Under the pieces are notes generated by a model. That model saw nothing but the letters and a program-made list of their open reading frames with translations, was not told where the DNA came from and did no database searches. From positions 1 to 33,882 of the forward strand of contig VXNP01000105.1 of assembly GCA_009840525.1 (NCBI GenBank): 33,882 nt of DNA, given 5' to 3'. Position numbers and translations under genes: made by a program. Of this stretch, positions 1-7,631 are shown one piece after another. The DNA is from Gammaproteobacteria bacterium. Lineage in GTDB: Bacteria; Gemmatimonadota; Gemmatimonadetes; Longimicrobiales; Gaopeijiaceae. Numbering within the stretch: position 1 is the first letter of the stretch; every line of letters begins with the position of its first letter.

Positions 1-117
1 GATGATCGTGGCCCGCTGGAACCAGCTCCCGAAGTCGAACTGCGCGCTCGCGGGAGCAGGGCTCGCGAACGTCAGGAGCGGCATGAGCAGTGCGGGGGCA
101 AAGAAGCGGTATCGCAT
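1..117 (-). CDS. Secreted conjugation-operon protein, N-terminus only (possible TrbJ/VirB5)
   Basis: Only the first 39 residues lie in the window; the rest runs off the left edge. They begin with a clear Sec signal peptide (hydrophobic stretch FFAPALLMPLLTF, then an ASA-type cleavage site before QFDFGSWF). The start is ATG at 117, 17 bases after the trbI stop, with an AAAGGA ribosome binding site in the gap, so it belongs to the same operon. In P-type transfer operons a periplasmic TrbJ/VirB5-like protein is a common neighbour of these genes, and that is the likeliest identity. The visible part carries no diagnostic domain, so the family name is inferred from context only. Confidence 0.6.
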   Translation of the reverse strand, partial: MRYRFFAPALLMPLLTFASPAPASAQFDFGSWFQRATII

Positions 118-134
118 GAAGGGGTCCTTTCGTG

Positions 135-1370
135 TCATCGGGGTGGCGCCGGGGTGGGGACGAGGACATCCGCGGTGAGCCAGATGCGGAGCCGGTGGCC
201 CGCGCGGATCGTGATTCCCGGCATCCGGTTCAGATACCGGTCCAGCATCGAGGTGGCGCTGCCTCCGAGCCCTTGGCCGACGCCCGCGCGGAGTCCGTAT
301 GGCGAGGCTCCGGCAAGCGTGAGGCCGCTCAGGACGCCGACCGCTCCGGCGGCGGCGAACGTCGAGAGGTAGCGCCGGTTCACCTGGTCGCGGAGCGCGC
401 TCTCGCCCACCTGGTTCAGGCCGGTGAACTCAAGGTCCACCCAGCTTCCGTCGGGCAGCAGCAACCGGTGGAACGCCACGGCGAGGCGGGTCTGGTCCCG
501 GTTCTGGACGGCCTGCGCCGTGCCGACGACGCGCGCGCCGCGCGGGATCAGAATCCGTTGCCGGTCGGCGGAATAGAGCGGAGCCGACACCATGGCGAGC
601 ACCGGGCCGGGGAACTCCCCCGACAACTGGGTGACGAGCACCGCCTCCAGGAACGTGCCCTCGTGGATGCGCTCCCAGCCCGACGGGTCGTGCGGCCGCA
701 CCAAACGGGCGGACTCGGAGGTGCGCGGCGCGGCGGGAACGCCCGCCTGCGGTGTCGGGCCTCCGAAGCCGGGCGCGAACTCTCCGGCGGCCAGCCCGAC
801 CGCCATCTCGGCCTCAAGGGCGGCAAGGGACTGCCCGAGGGAGGCGAGCGCCCCGTCGAGTGCCGCATCGTGATACTCGGGCACCGAGGGAGACGCCGCC
901 GCGTCCGGGGGTCCGTTCGGATCCCGGTGCGACTGCGCGACGGGGAATGAGCGGAGCGAGCGTGTCCGGCGTTCGACCTCCTCCAGCCGGAGCGCCTCGC
1001 GCAGCTCGAACTCGGCCCGGCCCACGCCGCCCCCGGCGCCGCCTGAGCTTGCTGTCGTGTCCTGTCCGGTCGTTTCCTGCCCTGGGGCACCGGACTGTCG
1101 CCCTTCCCGGTTCGCATCGGCCGCCGCCTGCTGGCTCTGGCGGTCGGTTTCGTCGCTCAAGCGCCCGTCGAGCGCCCGGCCCGTGCGGTCGTCCACGGGC
1201 TGCGGCGGCGTGGGGGCGACGCCCTCGACCGTCTCGCCGGGGCCGGAAAACGACGAGGACAACAGCAGCCCGGCCACGAGAACGGTTATCAGGGCGATCC
1301 CGACCTTGGTGACGAAGCCACCGGGCAGCGCGCCCTTCGGCTCCTTCATCCACTGCTTCCAGCGGCTCAT
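135..1370 (-). CDS. trbI: TrbI/VirB10-family conjugal transfer protein
   Basis: Inner-membrane component of the type IV secretion channel that spans the periplasm and links the inner complex to the outer-membrane pore with VirB9/TrbG. The 411-residue protein has a short cytoplasmic N-terminus, one transmembrane segment (about residues 21-38), a Pro/Gln/Gly-rich periplasmic linker of roughly 200 residues, and the C-terminal VirB10 beta-barrel-like domain. Family segments visible there are EGTFLEAVLVTQLSGEFPGP, the 'ILIPRGARVVGTA' turn and the 'LLLPDGSWVDL' strand. The start at 1370 was chosen because its ATG overlaps the trbG stop (ATGA), matching the other junctions of this operon. A longer reading to 1427 would extend into trbG and is unlikely. 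Confidence 0.9.
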   Translation of the reverse strand: MSRWKQWMKEPKGALPGGFVTKVGIALITVLVAGLLLSSSFSGPGETVEGVAPTPPQPVDDRTGRALDGRLSDETDRQSQQAAADANREGRQSGAPGQETTGQDTTASSGGAGGGVGRAEFELREALRLEEVERRTRSLRSFPVAQSHRDPNGPPDAAASPSVPEYHDAALDGALASLGQSLAALEAEMAVGLAAGEFAPGFGGPTPQAGVPAAPRTSESARLVRPHDPSGWERIHEGTFLEAVLVTQLSGEFPGPVLAMVSAPLYSADRQRILIPRGARVVGTAQAVQNRDQTRLAVAFHRLLLPDGSWVDLEFTGLNQVGESALRDQVNRRYLSTFAAAGAVGVLSGLTLAGASPYGLRAGVGQGLGGSATSMLDRYLNRMPGITIRAGHRLRIWLTADVLVPTPAPPR

Positions 1371-2242
1371 CGCACGTCTCTCGGCTCGAACCGCCAGTCG
1401 GCCCGCTTGTCGCCGATCTGGAGCCACCCGTTACCCAGGACACGGCGGGCGACGTAGAGGCCGTCCTCGGTGAGATCGAACGCGACGAGGCTCGGTTCGC
1501 CGTCCCGGAGTTCGTAGAGCGCCGGAGACTCCTGTGCGCGCGAGCGGAGATAAGTGAACTCCCCGTCGTGCCACATCGCCTCGACCCGGAACGGCCGCTC
1601 GGATGCTCTCCGGTCCAGCCGGTACTCGAACCGGAGCCGCTCGGGGTAGACGGCGCGGAACGCCTCGATCTCCGCCTCAGCCCGGTCGCGCGCCTCGGCG
1701 ATGCTTGCCTCGGCCTCCTCGCGGGCCACCCCCGCGGCATCGACAGCTTGGGCCGCCATCTCGCGGTAGGCGGCGACCTCGCTCCGGGCAACGAACCCGG
1801 GAGCGCCGGACATGACCTCCGCGTCCGCTCCGGCTTCGACCCGAACGACGAGGTGGGGCGGCTTCTCGCCGTGTTCCGATACGAGGAACGAGTAGATGCG
1901 GCCGGATTCGCAGACGAGCGCGACGTTCGTCGCCGCGTCCTCGGCCAGCGGCTTCAGGTACGCCACGTTCGCCGCGCCGGTCAGGTGCCAGTACTCTGAG
2001 TCGCCGGCCACGAAGTCGAGGATCCGCTCCCCGGCCGGAAGTACGATGACCGTCGTATGGCGCACGCGCGCGCGGAGCCGGGGGATCCGCTCTTCGCCTT
2101 CCTCCGGCACCGGCACCCGAAGGTAGGCGGCATCGCCGCTCGCTTCTTGCGCGGCGGCATCGCAGGGAACCACGGCCAGAAGCAGAGTCAGGAGGACTAC
2201 GACGATCCCCAGCAGGATCGCAGCGGTTGGAGTTGCCTTCAT
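1367..2242 (-). CDS. trbG: TrbG/VirB9-family conjugal transfer protein
   Basis: Periplasmic/outer-membrane component of the type IV secretion core complex, partner of VirB10/TrbI. The 291-residue protein starts with a signal peptide (MKATPTAAILLGIVVVLL, cleavage near CDAAAQ). The N-terminal VirB9 domain shows the family pattern 'TVIVLPAGERILDFVAGD' followed by W-H-L, 'YLKPLAEDAATNVALV' and a Y-S-F strand. A long helical, Glu/Ala-rich linker (about residues 140-180) separates it from the C-terminal CagX-type beta domain, which contains 'WHDGEFTYLRS' and a P-A-L-Y segment. ATG at 2242 overlaps the trbE stop by four bases and its own stop overlaps the trbI start, so translation is probably coupled across all three genes. 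Confidence 0.88.
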   Translation of the reverse strand: MKATPTAAILLGIVVVLLTLLLAVVPCDAAAQEASGDAAYLRVPVPEEGEERIPRLRARVRHTTVIVLPAGERILDFVAGDSEYWHLTGAANVAYLKPLAEDAATNVALVCESGRIYSFLVSEHGEKPPHLVVRVEAGADAEVMSGAPGFVARSEVAAYREMAAQAVDAAGVAREEAEASIAEARDRAEAEIEAFRAVYPERLRFEYRLDRRASERPFRVEAMWHDGEFTYLRSRAQESPALYELRDGEPSLVAFDLTEDGLYVARRVLGNGWLQIGDKRADWRFEPRDVR

Positions 2243-4686
2243 GGTGTTCGCGTCCTCTCGGTTGGTGGGGTGGGATGGATTCGGCCCGCGAGCGCTTCGA
2301 GCGCCCGGGCCAGGCCGTGCCTCGCCACGGCCTCGGCGCGCTTCTCGGCGTCCAGCGGCGAGGAGGTGTAGAGCCAGTAGCTCTCCGGATCGACTTCGAG
2401 CCGCAGCACCGCCGCCTCGTCCGGGCGGCGGAGATACAGTTCGCGCTTGGGCGTGAGCGCCCGGATCCGGGCGACCTCCGACTCGTTCAGCCGGAACAGC
2501 GCCCCGGCCTCGTCGGGCAGTGCCGCGTTGGCGAGGAACAGCTTGGTGGGGATGGACTCCAGAAGCGCCGAAGCACCCGGCGTCCCGGTCACGTCCACGG
2601 CGGACTGGGTGGCGAGCACGAGCGCGGCGTTCTTCTTCCGCCACGTCTTGGCCGCCTCGGCCAGGTAGTTCAGCACGGCGGGGTCCTGCATGTACCGCCA
2701 CGCCTCGTCCACGACCATCAGCTTGAGCCGCGCCGTCTCGGCCGGGTCCTCGATCTCCAGCCGCATGCGTTCCAGCAGGTACGAGAGCGCCGCCTCGCAC
2801 AGGTCCGCGTGCTCGGCCGCGCCCGCCAGGTCGATCACCTGCCAGTCCCGGAACTCGATGTCCGTGCCGCCCGATGGCGCGTTGTCGAAGAACGCGCCCC
2901 ACGCGCCGCCCTCCGTCCAGCGGCTCAGCGCGGGCCACATCGCCGACGGCAGCGAACCGGCCAGCACGGTCAGCGTCCGGCGCTCGGCCCCGAGCGCGTA
3001 GAGGTCCTCGATCCGTGCCCGGACCTCGCTCGTGTCCGCGCCGTCGGCCTCGTACCCTCCGAGCTTGAGCAGCCGGAGCACCCAGCCCGTGAGGAACTGG
3101 AACGTCCTCGTGGTCGCGGGCAGCGCGAAGGGAGTAAGCCGGAGCGTCGGCTCCGCTTCTCCGGGCGCGAGCTCCAGATACCGGCCCCCGAGGAACCGGG
3201 TCAGCCAGCGGTAGGAGCCGCCCAGGTCCAGGATCAGGATGCGCGGATCGTACTTGAGCGCCTCGACCAGCAGGAAGTTGAGCGTAAAGCTCTTGCCCGA
3301 GCCCGTCGCGCCCAGGATCAGTGTGTGGCCCACGTCGCCCGCGAACAGGTCGTAGCGGTACGCCGTGCGCCACGGGGTCTCGAACACCGCCAGCGGCTCG
3401 CGGTCCAGATGGCGGCTCCTACGGTTCCCCTTGGGCGGCCCGAACACGGGCGCGAGGCACGCGGCGACGCCCGCCGACACGAACACCTTCCGCACCTGCC
3501 GCTTGCGCGGCTGCGCCGGGAGCCGGGCGAACCACGCGGGCATCTGGCCGTAGCCCTCCCGGATGACCTTCGCGTCGTGCGCTGCGAACAGCCGCCGCAC
3601 ATCGCCGTCCAGCCGTTCGATCCCGTCGAGTTCGCCGTGGAGTGCCACGGTGAGCGACGCCTCGCCGTAGGCCACGCCGTCGGCTTCGAGTTCGACGAGC
3701 GCCGCCCCCAGCCGGTCCGACTCGGCCGCGGCGGCCGAATCGACCATGGCGGCCGCCGTGCCCTGGGCGTCCTGCGCGTGCGCCATCATCGAGTAGCGGC
3801 GCGAGAAGTAGTGGCGCTGCGCGCTTCGGATCCGGCGGCGCGCCGCCTCGACCGTCCAAGGCCGCCATTCGAGCGAGACGGTCGTCACCGCGTCCAGGCA
3901 GTAGAGGTCGCGAAGGAGGTTCGCGTGCGCCTGGCCGGGCGGTGACAGCAGCGAGTAGAGGATCACGGGCTCGCCGTCGAGCCTCAGGTGCGAGCGCTCC
4001 GCCTCAAGCTCGGACAGCGCGAGCCGCCAGTTCATGCCGCTCCCCGTCGCGCCGTCCCAGAACGTGCCGGGGCGGTTGACGAGTTCGGAGAGGAGGCGGG
4101 AGCCTTCCAAGGCGTCCAGTATCTCGACGGGCGTGTGCTCGGCCACGAGCGAGCGGCCCGCGTCGATCAGCGCGCGGAACCGGCCCGCAGCCGCCTCGAT
4201 CTCCGAGGCCAGGTAGGTCGCCGTCTTGCCGCCGCGCTTGCCAAACCGCTTGAACCGCGCCAGCGGTGCCGGCCCGGAACCCCCGCCCGCTGGACGGAGG
4301 CCCGGGTCGTGCGACCAAACCACGAACGCTTCGAGCCGCTGGACGCGTCCGGCGAGGAACGCGCTTCGCTTGCGGCCCGACAGGGACGCGATGTCCGAAG
4401 CGCCGTCGTCCGGACCCTCGGCGAGGCTGGGACGCCGGAGTATGTGGAACTGGAGGCGTGTGTCGGAACCGAGGCCCGACATCAACCGCTGCCAGAGTCC
4501 GAGCACCCGGTCGATCCGTTCGGGCGTGCGGCCGTCCACCGCCGCGGGCCGGATCCGGCCCGCCGCGACCAGTTCGCCCGAACGGGTCAGGCACGTGCGG
4601 CCGTCGTCGAGCCAGCCCCAGTAGGGCAGCTCCTCGGCCAGCGAGCCCGCCGCCTCGTAGGCCCGGCGTTCGTCCGCGACTCTCAC
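2239..4686 (-). CDS. trbE: TrbE/VirB4-family conjugal transfer ATPase
   Basis: Hexameric cytoplasmic ATPase that powers pilus assembly and transfer. The 815-residue product has the usual VirB4 layout: an N-terminal CagE/TrbE/VirB domain (about residues 150-400) and a C-terminal RecA-like motor. Walker A is GATGSGKS (about 456-463), Walker B is LMVVDEAW (about 650-657), and a following 'ALVLATQSAVDV' segment matches the motor's Q-rich strand. I start it at GTG 4686, which overlaps the trbD stop (GTGA) in the style of the rest of the operon. A longer reading to 4878 is open but would run antiphase through trbD and looks non-coding. The length fits VirB4 proteins. It should be intact: no missing motif or frameshift was seen. 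Confidence 0.93.
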   Translation of the reverse strand: MRVADERRAYEAAGSLAEELPYWGWLDDGRTCLTRSGELVAAGRIRPAAVDGRTPERIDRVLGLWQRLMSGLGSDTRLQFHILRRPSLAEGPDDGASDIASLSGRKRSAFLAGRVQRLEAFVVWSHDPGLRPAGGGSGPAPLARFKRFGKRGGKTATYLASEIEAAAGRFRALIDAGRSLVAEHTPVEILDALEGSRLLSELVNRPGTFWDGATGSGMNWRLALSELEAERSHLRLDGEPVILYSLLSPPGQAHANLLRDLYCLDAVTTVSLEWRPWTVEAARRRIRSAQRHYFSRRYSMMAHAQDAQGTAAAMVDSAAAAESDRLGAALVELEADGVAYGEASLTVALHGELDGIERLDGDVRRLFAAHDAKVIREGYGQMPAWFARLPAQPRKRQVRKVFVSAGVAACLAPVFGPPKGNRRSRHLDREPLAVFETPWRTAYRYDLFAGDVGHTLILGATGSGKSFTLNFLLVEALKYDPRILILDLGGSYRWLTRFLGGRYLELAPGEAEPTLRLTPFALPATTRTFQFLTGWVLRLLKLGGYEADGADTSEVRARIEDLYALGAERRTLTVLAGSLPSAMWPALSRWTEGGAWGAFFDNAPSGGTDIEFRDWQVIDLAGAAEHADLCEAALSYLLERMRLEIEDPAETARLKLMVVDEAWRYMQDPAVLNYLAEAAKTWRKKNAALVLATQSAVDVTGTPGASALLESIPTKLFLANAALPDEAGALFRLNESEVARIRALTPKRELYLRRPDEAAVLRLEVDPESYWLYTSSPLDAEKRAEAVARHGLARALEALAGRIHPTPPTERTRTP

Positions 4687-4988
4687 TTCGAGTCCGCCCG
4701 GATGCGGAGATGCCAGGGCTCGTCCGTCCACTTGCCCGGATCGATCCGCGCCGGATAACGGGCGGCGTTCCGTAGCACGGCGAGCATGGCCGGGTCCCGC
4801 CGGCCCGCGAGCCAGCCCGCGCCGTAGCAACCCGCGAACACCATGCCGCCCGCCACCAGCGAGGCCGTCGCGTTCCACACCGCGACCGCGAGCGTCGCGC
4901 CCAGCAGGAACAGCCGCCGCTCCACGCCCAGCACGGTGAGCGGACGGTTGAGTGCTGCGTAACCGGCCCAGCGCCCGAGGCCCCGCAT
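4683..4988 (-). CDS. trbD: TrbD/VirB3-family small membrane protein
   Basis: Small inner-membrane subunit of the type IV secretion apparatus, usually encoded directly before VirB4 and sometimes fused to it. The 101-residue product begins MRGLGRWAGYAALNRPLTVL, a VirB3-like opening in which a short helix and an L-N-R-P-L segment precede the membrane. Two hydrophobic segments follow (about residues 25-42 and 45-62), then a short cytoplasmic tail ending in RIRADSK. The start ATG at 4988 shares one base with the trbC stop (TGATG). The stop overlaps the trbE GTG. Identification rests on size, hydrophobic pattern and position between VirB2- and VirB4-like genes. Confidence 0.82.
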   Translation of the reverse strand: MRGLGRWAGYAALNRPLTVLGVERRLFLLGATLAVAVWNATASLVAGGMVFAGCYGAGWLAGRRDPAMLAVLRNAARYPARIDPGKWTDEPWHLRIRADSK

Positions 4989-5275
4989 CAGAATAGCCAG
5001 CCGAGGAAGTTCACCGCGCCCACGGCCATCCCGATCCCGAAGATGATCCCGGCCAGCGTGCGCTTGCTCCCGCCCTCGCCGAACGCGAACATCAGCCCGC
5101 CCACCACGATCGCGATCAGCGACAGTCCCCGCGCGATCGGTCCCGTGAACTGCGTCTGTAGCTCGTTCACCGCGTCCACCCACGGGCTCGTGCCCTGCGC
5201 GTTGAGCGCGCCGGGCACCAGCAGCAACAGCGCGGCGCTCGCCGCTGTCCGGGTGATTCTCAACAGCTTCTTCAT
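4988..5275 (-). CDS. trbC: TrbC/VirB2-family pilin
   Basis: Major subunit of the conjugative pilus. The 95-residue precursor has a basic start (MKKLLRITRTAASAALLLL), a signal peptidase-like site near ALNAQG, a short polar stretch, and two hydrophobic helices (ARGLSLIAIVVGGLMFAFGE and a second at about residues 75-92) separated by a basic turn 'GGSKRTLAG'. This is the classic VirB2/TrbC arrangement. The start ATG overlaps the stop of the upstream AlpA-like regulator (ATGA), so pilin synthesis is translationally coupled to the regulator gene. Confidence 0.88.
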   Translation of the reverse strand: MKKLLRITRTAASAALLLLVPGALNAQGTSPWVDAVNELQTQFTGPIARGLSLIAIVVGGLMFAFGEGGSKRTLAGIIFGIGMAVGAVNFLGWLF

Positions 5276-5541
5276 TCCGTTCTCTCCCTGTTGGGGTTCG
5301 GCTCGGCACCGCCCCGCGCGGTGTCCGCTTGGTTTTCAACTCGATTCTGGACCCACTCCTCGAACTCCGACTCGACCCAGCCGACGACACGCGGACCCAG
5401 GGGGATCGGCCGGGGAAAGAGACCGGCGGCCACCCAGCCGTAGATCGTCCCCCGCGACACGCCCAGCCGGGCTTGGATCTCGGAAGCCCGGAGAAAGCGG
5501 ACCGGTTCAGTCGCTCCCTTTTCCCTCGGCCTATCGGTCAT
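5272..5541 (-). CDS. AlpA-family (MerR-like HTH) DNA-binding regulator
   Basis: An 89-residue protein with a single winged-helix/excisionase-type fold. The core 'FLRASEIQARLGVSRGTIYG' followed by W-V-A-A-G-L-F-P-R-P is the AlpA signature, where the helix-turn-helix selects DNA and the P-R-P loop starts the wing; a V-V-G-W-V-E-S-E-F-E-E-W-V segment follows. AlpA relatives act as transcriptional activators or excision factors of mobile elements. It lies directly before trbC with an ATGA overlap, so it probably acts on element excision or on this operon. The ATG at 5541 has a good GGAG ribosome binding site. The same reading frame stays open upstream into the neighbouring HTH gene (see that entry), so a fused product is an alternative. 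Confidence 0.82.
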   Translation of the reverse strand: MTDRPREKGATEPVRFLRASEIQARLGVSRGTIYGWVAAGLFPRPIPLGPRVVGWVESEFEEWVQNRVENQADTARGGAEPNPNRERTE

Positions 5542-5817
5542 CGCCACGCTCCTTTTCGTTCGTCTCGCCGCTGCTCTCGGCCTCCGGTGCCGCTGGCGGC
5601 GCGGAGGAGCGCGCGCGACGCCAGGATCCCCTTCGTGGAGGTCGATGAACGCCAAGGCCCGGTCCGCCGTCCGCAGCGTGGGCGAGCGGCCGGCGGCGAT
5701 CTGGCGCATCAGGTTCGGGTCGCCCACGGCCCTCATGCCGAACGTCGTCGGCGGCATGCCCGTGCTGGCGAGGAACGCGCCGATTCGCGAGTTGAAATAC
5801 CGCTCCAGCGTCTCCAT
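5531..5817 (-). CDS. Small phage-type HTH protein, apparently frameshifted near its C-terminus
   Basis: The first 65 or so residues look like a real helix-turn-helix protein of the small Cro-like type often found beside AlpA genes: METLERYFNSRIGAFLASTG, then P-P-T-T-F-G, G-D-P-N-L-M-R-Q-I, and a R-T-A-D-R-A-L-A-F-I helix. After 'LHEGDPGV' the frame turns into Arg/Pro-rich sequence and continues without a stop into the AlpA-like gene. A different frame from that point encodes a more natural tail, S-S-A-P-P-A-A-P-E-A-E-S-S-G-E-T-N, and stops at 5531, overlapping the AlpA start by 11 bases. I infer a one-base indel (mutation, sequencing error or, less likely, programmed frameshift). The start at 5817 has a GGAG-type site upstream. 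Confidence 0.55.
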
Positions 5818-6174
5818 GGCCGTGCTGCTCCATCGTCTTCATGGCGAAAACGGTGAAGACAATCCCGCAAGGGAGTCAACTGTTAGGATATGTCCTAATT
5901 GTCGAGGATGTTCAAAGACGTTCAATAGCGTACAATTGATTTCGCGCGCCGCCGCCAGCGCGATGGCGAAGCACCCCCGTAGGCGCTTACGGGCGGCTCC
6001 CGACACGATCTGAACGGCGACCGCACGGCGCGCACCGGAACGACGGCCTCGGCGTCGCTGCCGGAGGGCGGGGCGGGGTCGGGAGTGTAAACCCGGGCGG
6101 CGATGCCAAGCCGTCCGGCCCACCGATCCCGTCCGACTTGCGGAACCGGCCGGAAGCGGGGTTATTCCAATCCC
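5818..6174. promoter_or_regulatory. Divergent control region between the trb operon and the S24 repressor
   Basis: About 357 bases with no convincing gene separate the minus-strand regulator/trb operon from the plus-strand repressor. The part from about 5850 to 5945 is distinctly A+T-rich compared with its surroundings, as expected for promoters. It contains the palindrome annotated separately at 5883-5898 and a pair of 'gttcaa' motifs at 5910 and 5920. On the minus strand a TTGAAC box is followed 17 bases later by CATATC overlapping the palindrome, a possible but weak promoter for the trb side. Nothing recognisable was seen from about 5950 to 6174 beyond GC-rich sequence. Confidence 0.5.
5883..5898. 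promoter_or_regulatory. Palindromic operator candidate TTAGGA-N4-TCCTAA
   Basis: Perfect 6+6 base inverted repeat with a 4-base centre (TTAGGA TATG TCCTAA) in the A+T-rich gap between divergent operons. Its size and symmetry suit a dimeric HTH repressor such as the S24 protein encoded next to it. Only one perfect copy was seen. That the repressor binds here is inference from position. Confidence 0.55.
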
Positions 6175-6894
6175 ATGGGACAAAAGAAGAGGAAGGACGC
6201 CATCTTGCGGGATCCGGTGCGGCGGCGGCTACTCCAGCTCCTGACCACGAAGGGCTCGACCTTGCAGGCCGCGTCGATTGCCATGGGCCGCAACGAGGCC
6301 TACCTGCAACAGTTCGTTCACAGGGGCACGCCGAAGATCCTCGCCGAGGACGACCGCGAGATCCTGGCAGAGCATCTGGGATGCCGGCCCGAACTGCTCA
6401 AGCACGGGCGGAGCTTCCGGCTCTCGACGCACGCCAAGCGTCCGCCTCCCTCCGACGCCTACTCCGCGCCGATCGGCTACAGCGCCGTGCCGGAAGCCGA
6501 TGTCAGCATGGAGCGGGCCGCGGAAGCCTGGAACGGCGAGCTTCGGGAGACCGGGGAGGCGTGGCTCTTCGCCGATTCGTTCATCCGCCACCGGCTCCGG
6601 GCCGATCCCGGAGACCTGTGGATGATCGAGGTGGACGGTGACTCGATGGAACCACTGCTCTCAAGCGGCGACCACATCCTGATCGACGCGAGCCGGACGG
6701 TGCCCGCGCCGCCGGGGATCTTCGTGATCTGGGACGGCATGGGACTCGTCGTGAAGCGGATCGAGCATGTCCCGCACTCCGACCCGCCCCGCGTGGTCCT
6801 CAAGCCCGTCAACCCCGCATACGACAGCCACGAGCGGTCCGCCCGAGAGCTCCAAGTCGTCGGAAGGACGGTTTGGGTCTCGAAGCGGTTGTAA
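6175..6894 (+). CDS. LexA/CI-like repressor with S24 self-cleaving domain
   Basis: A 239-residue phage/ICE-type repressor. The N-terminal part (about residues 15-75) is a divergent helix-turn-helix region; 'AASIAMGRNEAYLQQFVHRG' is the likely recognition segment. The C-terminal half is a peptidase S24 domain: catalytic serine S157 in VDGDSMEPLL, followed by the S-S-G-D-H-I-L-I-D strand, and catalytic lysine K194 in GLVVKRIEH. In this family RecA filaments trigger autocleavage, releasing repression after DNA damage; here that would switch on transfer genes, as SetR does in SXT-type elements. The start at 6175 is chosen because the basic MGQKKRKDAI opening is natural, while the 24 extra residues possible from 6103 look non-coding. 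Confidence 0.88.
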   Translation: MGQKKRKDAILRDPVRRRLLQLLTTKGSTLQAASIAMGRNEAYLQQFVHRGTPKILAEDDREILAEHLGCRPELLKHGRSFRLSTHAKRPPPSDAYSAPIGYSAVPEADVSMERAAEAWNGELRETGEAWLFADSFIRHRLRADPGDLWMIEVDGDSMEPLLSSGDHILIDASRTVPAPPGIFVIWDGMGLVVKRIEHVPHSDPPRVVLKPVNPAYDSHERSARELQVVGRTVWVSKRL

Positions 6895-6956
6895 CGTCGC
6901 CCCCAGCGCGCTGCCCGGCCAGAATGGATGACCTGTGCACGGTCGCTGTCCATGAG

Positions 6957-7110
6957 GACTCAGCGGCGACCGTATCCTCATCGACATGGCCCGGTGAGGG
7001 CCGGTGCTCTCGCGACATCTTCGTGATCGTTGACGAAATGGGTCTCGTCGCCAAGCGATCGAGGACGCACCCCACTCCGAACCGCCACGCGTGGTGATCC
7101 GCAACCCCTT
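6957..7110 (+). pseudogene. Decayed copy of an S24 repressor C-terminus
   Basis: Starting about 60 bases after the intact repressor, this stretch repeats its C-terminal half in damaged form. Readable pieces are SGDRILID, then an in-frame TGA, then DIFVIVDEMGLVAKR, then after a one-base shift IEDAPHSEPPRVVIRNP. They align in order with the intact SGDHILID, GIFVIWDGMGLVVKR and IEHVPHSDPPRVVLKP. The catalytic lysine position is still present but the serine region is gone. It is the remnant of a tandem or related repressor gene, probably left by recombination between related elements. Confidence 0.8.
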
Positions 7111-7631
7111 GCCGGAGGCAGTGACTCCGTAGGTGTTCAAGACGTGGCGGCGGGCGCCTTCTTCGGCAGGTCAGGCCGATTGCCCCGAAGGGAGCGACGT
7201 TATATTGGTGGAACGATTCCCTTACGCGAAGCGAGAAGGAAGCTGTGAAGAGCTTGCTCAAGAGACCCCTGGGACACGGCGGAAGCGGGACGCGAGGCGC
7301 CCCCGTTCTGCCCGACTGCCCTGATCTACCGGCGCAACCGGAGCGCGGTCACCCGAACACCCTCAGCCGGACGCGATCCGGTCGACTCATGAGAATCCGG
7401 CGTGCAGTCTACATGCGCCCGATCGAGATTCGCTTCGGGACACGTGCCTCCAGTCTCAAGAAAGCATTCGGTACCGAGCCGACGCTTTGGGAAGAGGCCT
7501 TTCCCCGAGATGGCAGCGACGCAGCCAACTGGCTGGGGTGGGCGACGCAAGACACCGTTAAATCGGTCCATCAGGCTTCCGGCCCAGACCGGTATCCGAC
7601 TCGTTCGATGCGGTGACGGGAGGAAAGCCCC
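7111..7631. other. Leader region before the Type III R-M genes, no convincing gene
   Basis: About 520 bases with no recognisable coding sequence. A TATATT box at 7201-7206 with TTGCCC 15 bases upstream is a possible but poorly spaced promoter. A 123-codon plus-strand reading from GTG 7245 has an AAGGA site in front, but its sequence matches nothing I recognise and has no clear domain, so I do not call it a gene. The mod ribosome binding site (GGGAGG) lies at 7618-7623. Confidence 0.4.

Noticed and set aside
2227-3945. 572-codon open frame on the plus strand
   Set aside because: Antisense shadow of trbE, with composition typical of non-coding reading.
5839-6183. 114-codon minus-strand frame in the divergent promoter gap
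   Set aside because: It crosses the A+T-rich control region and the palindrome, has no ribosome site and no family features.
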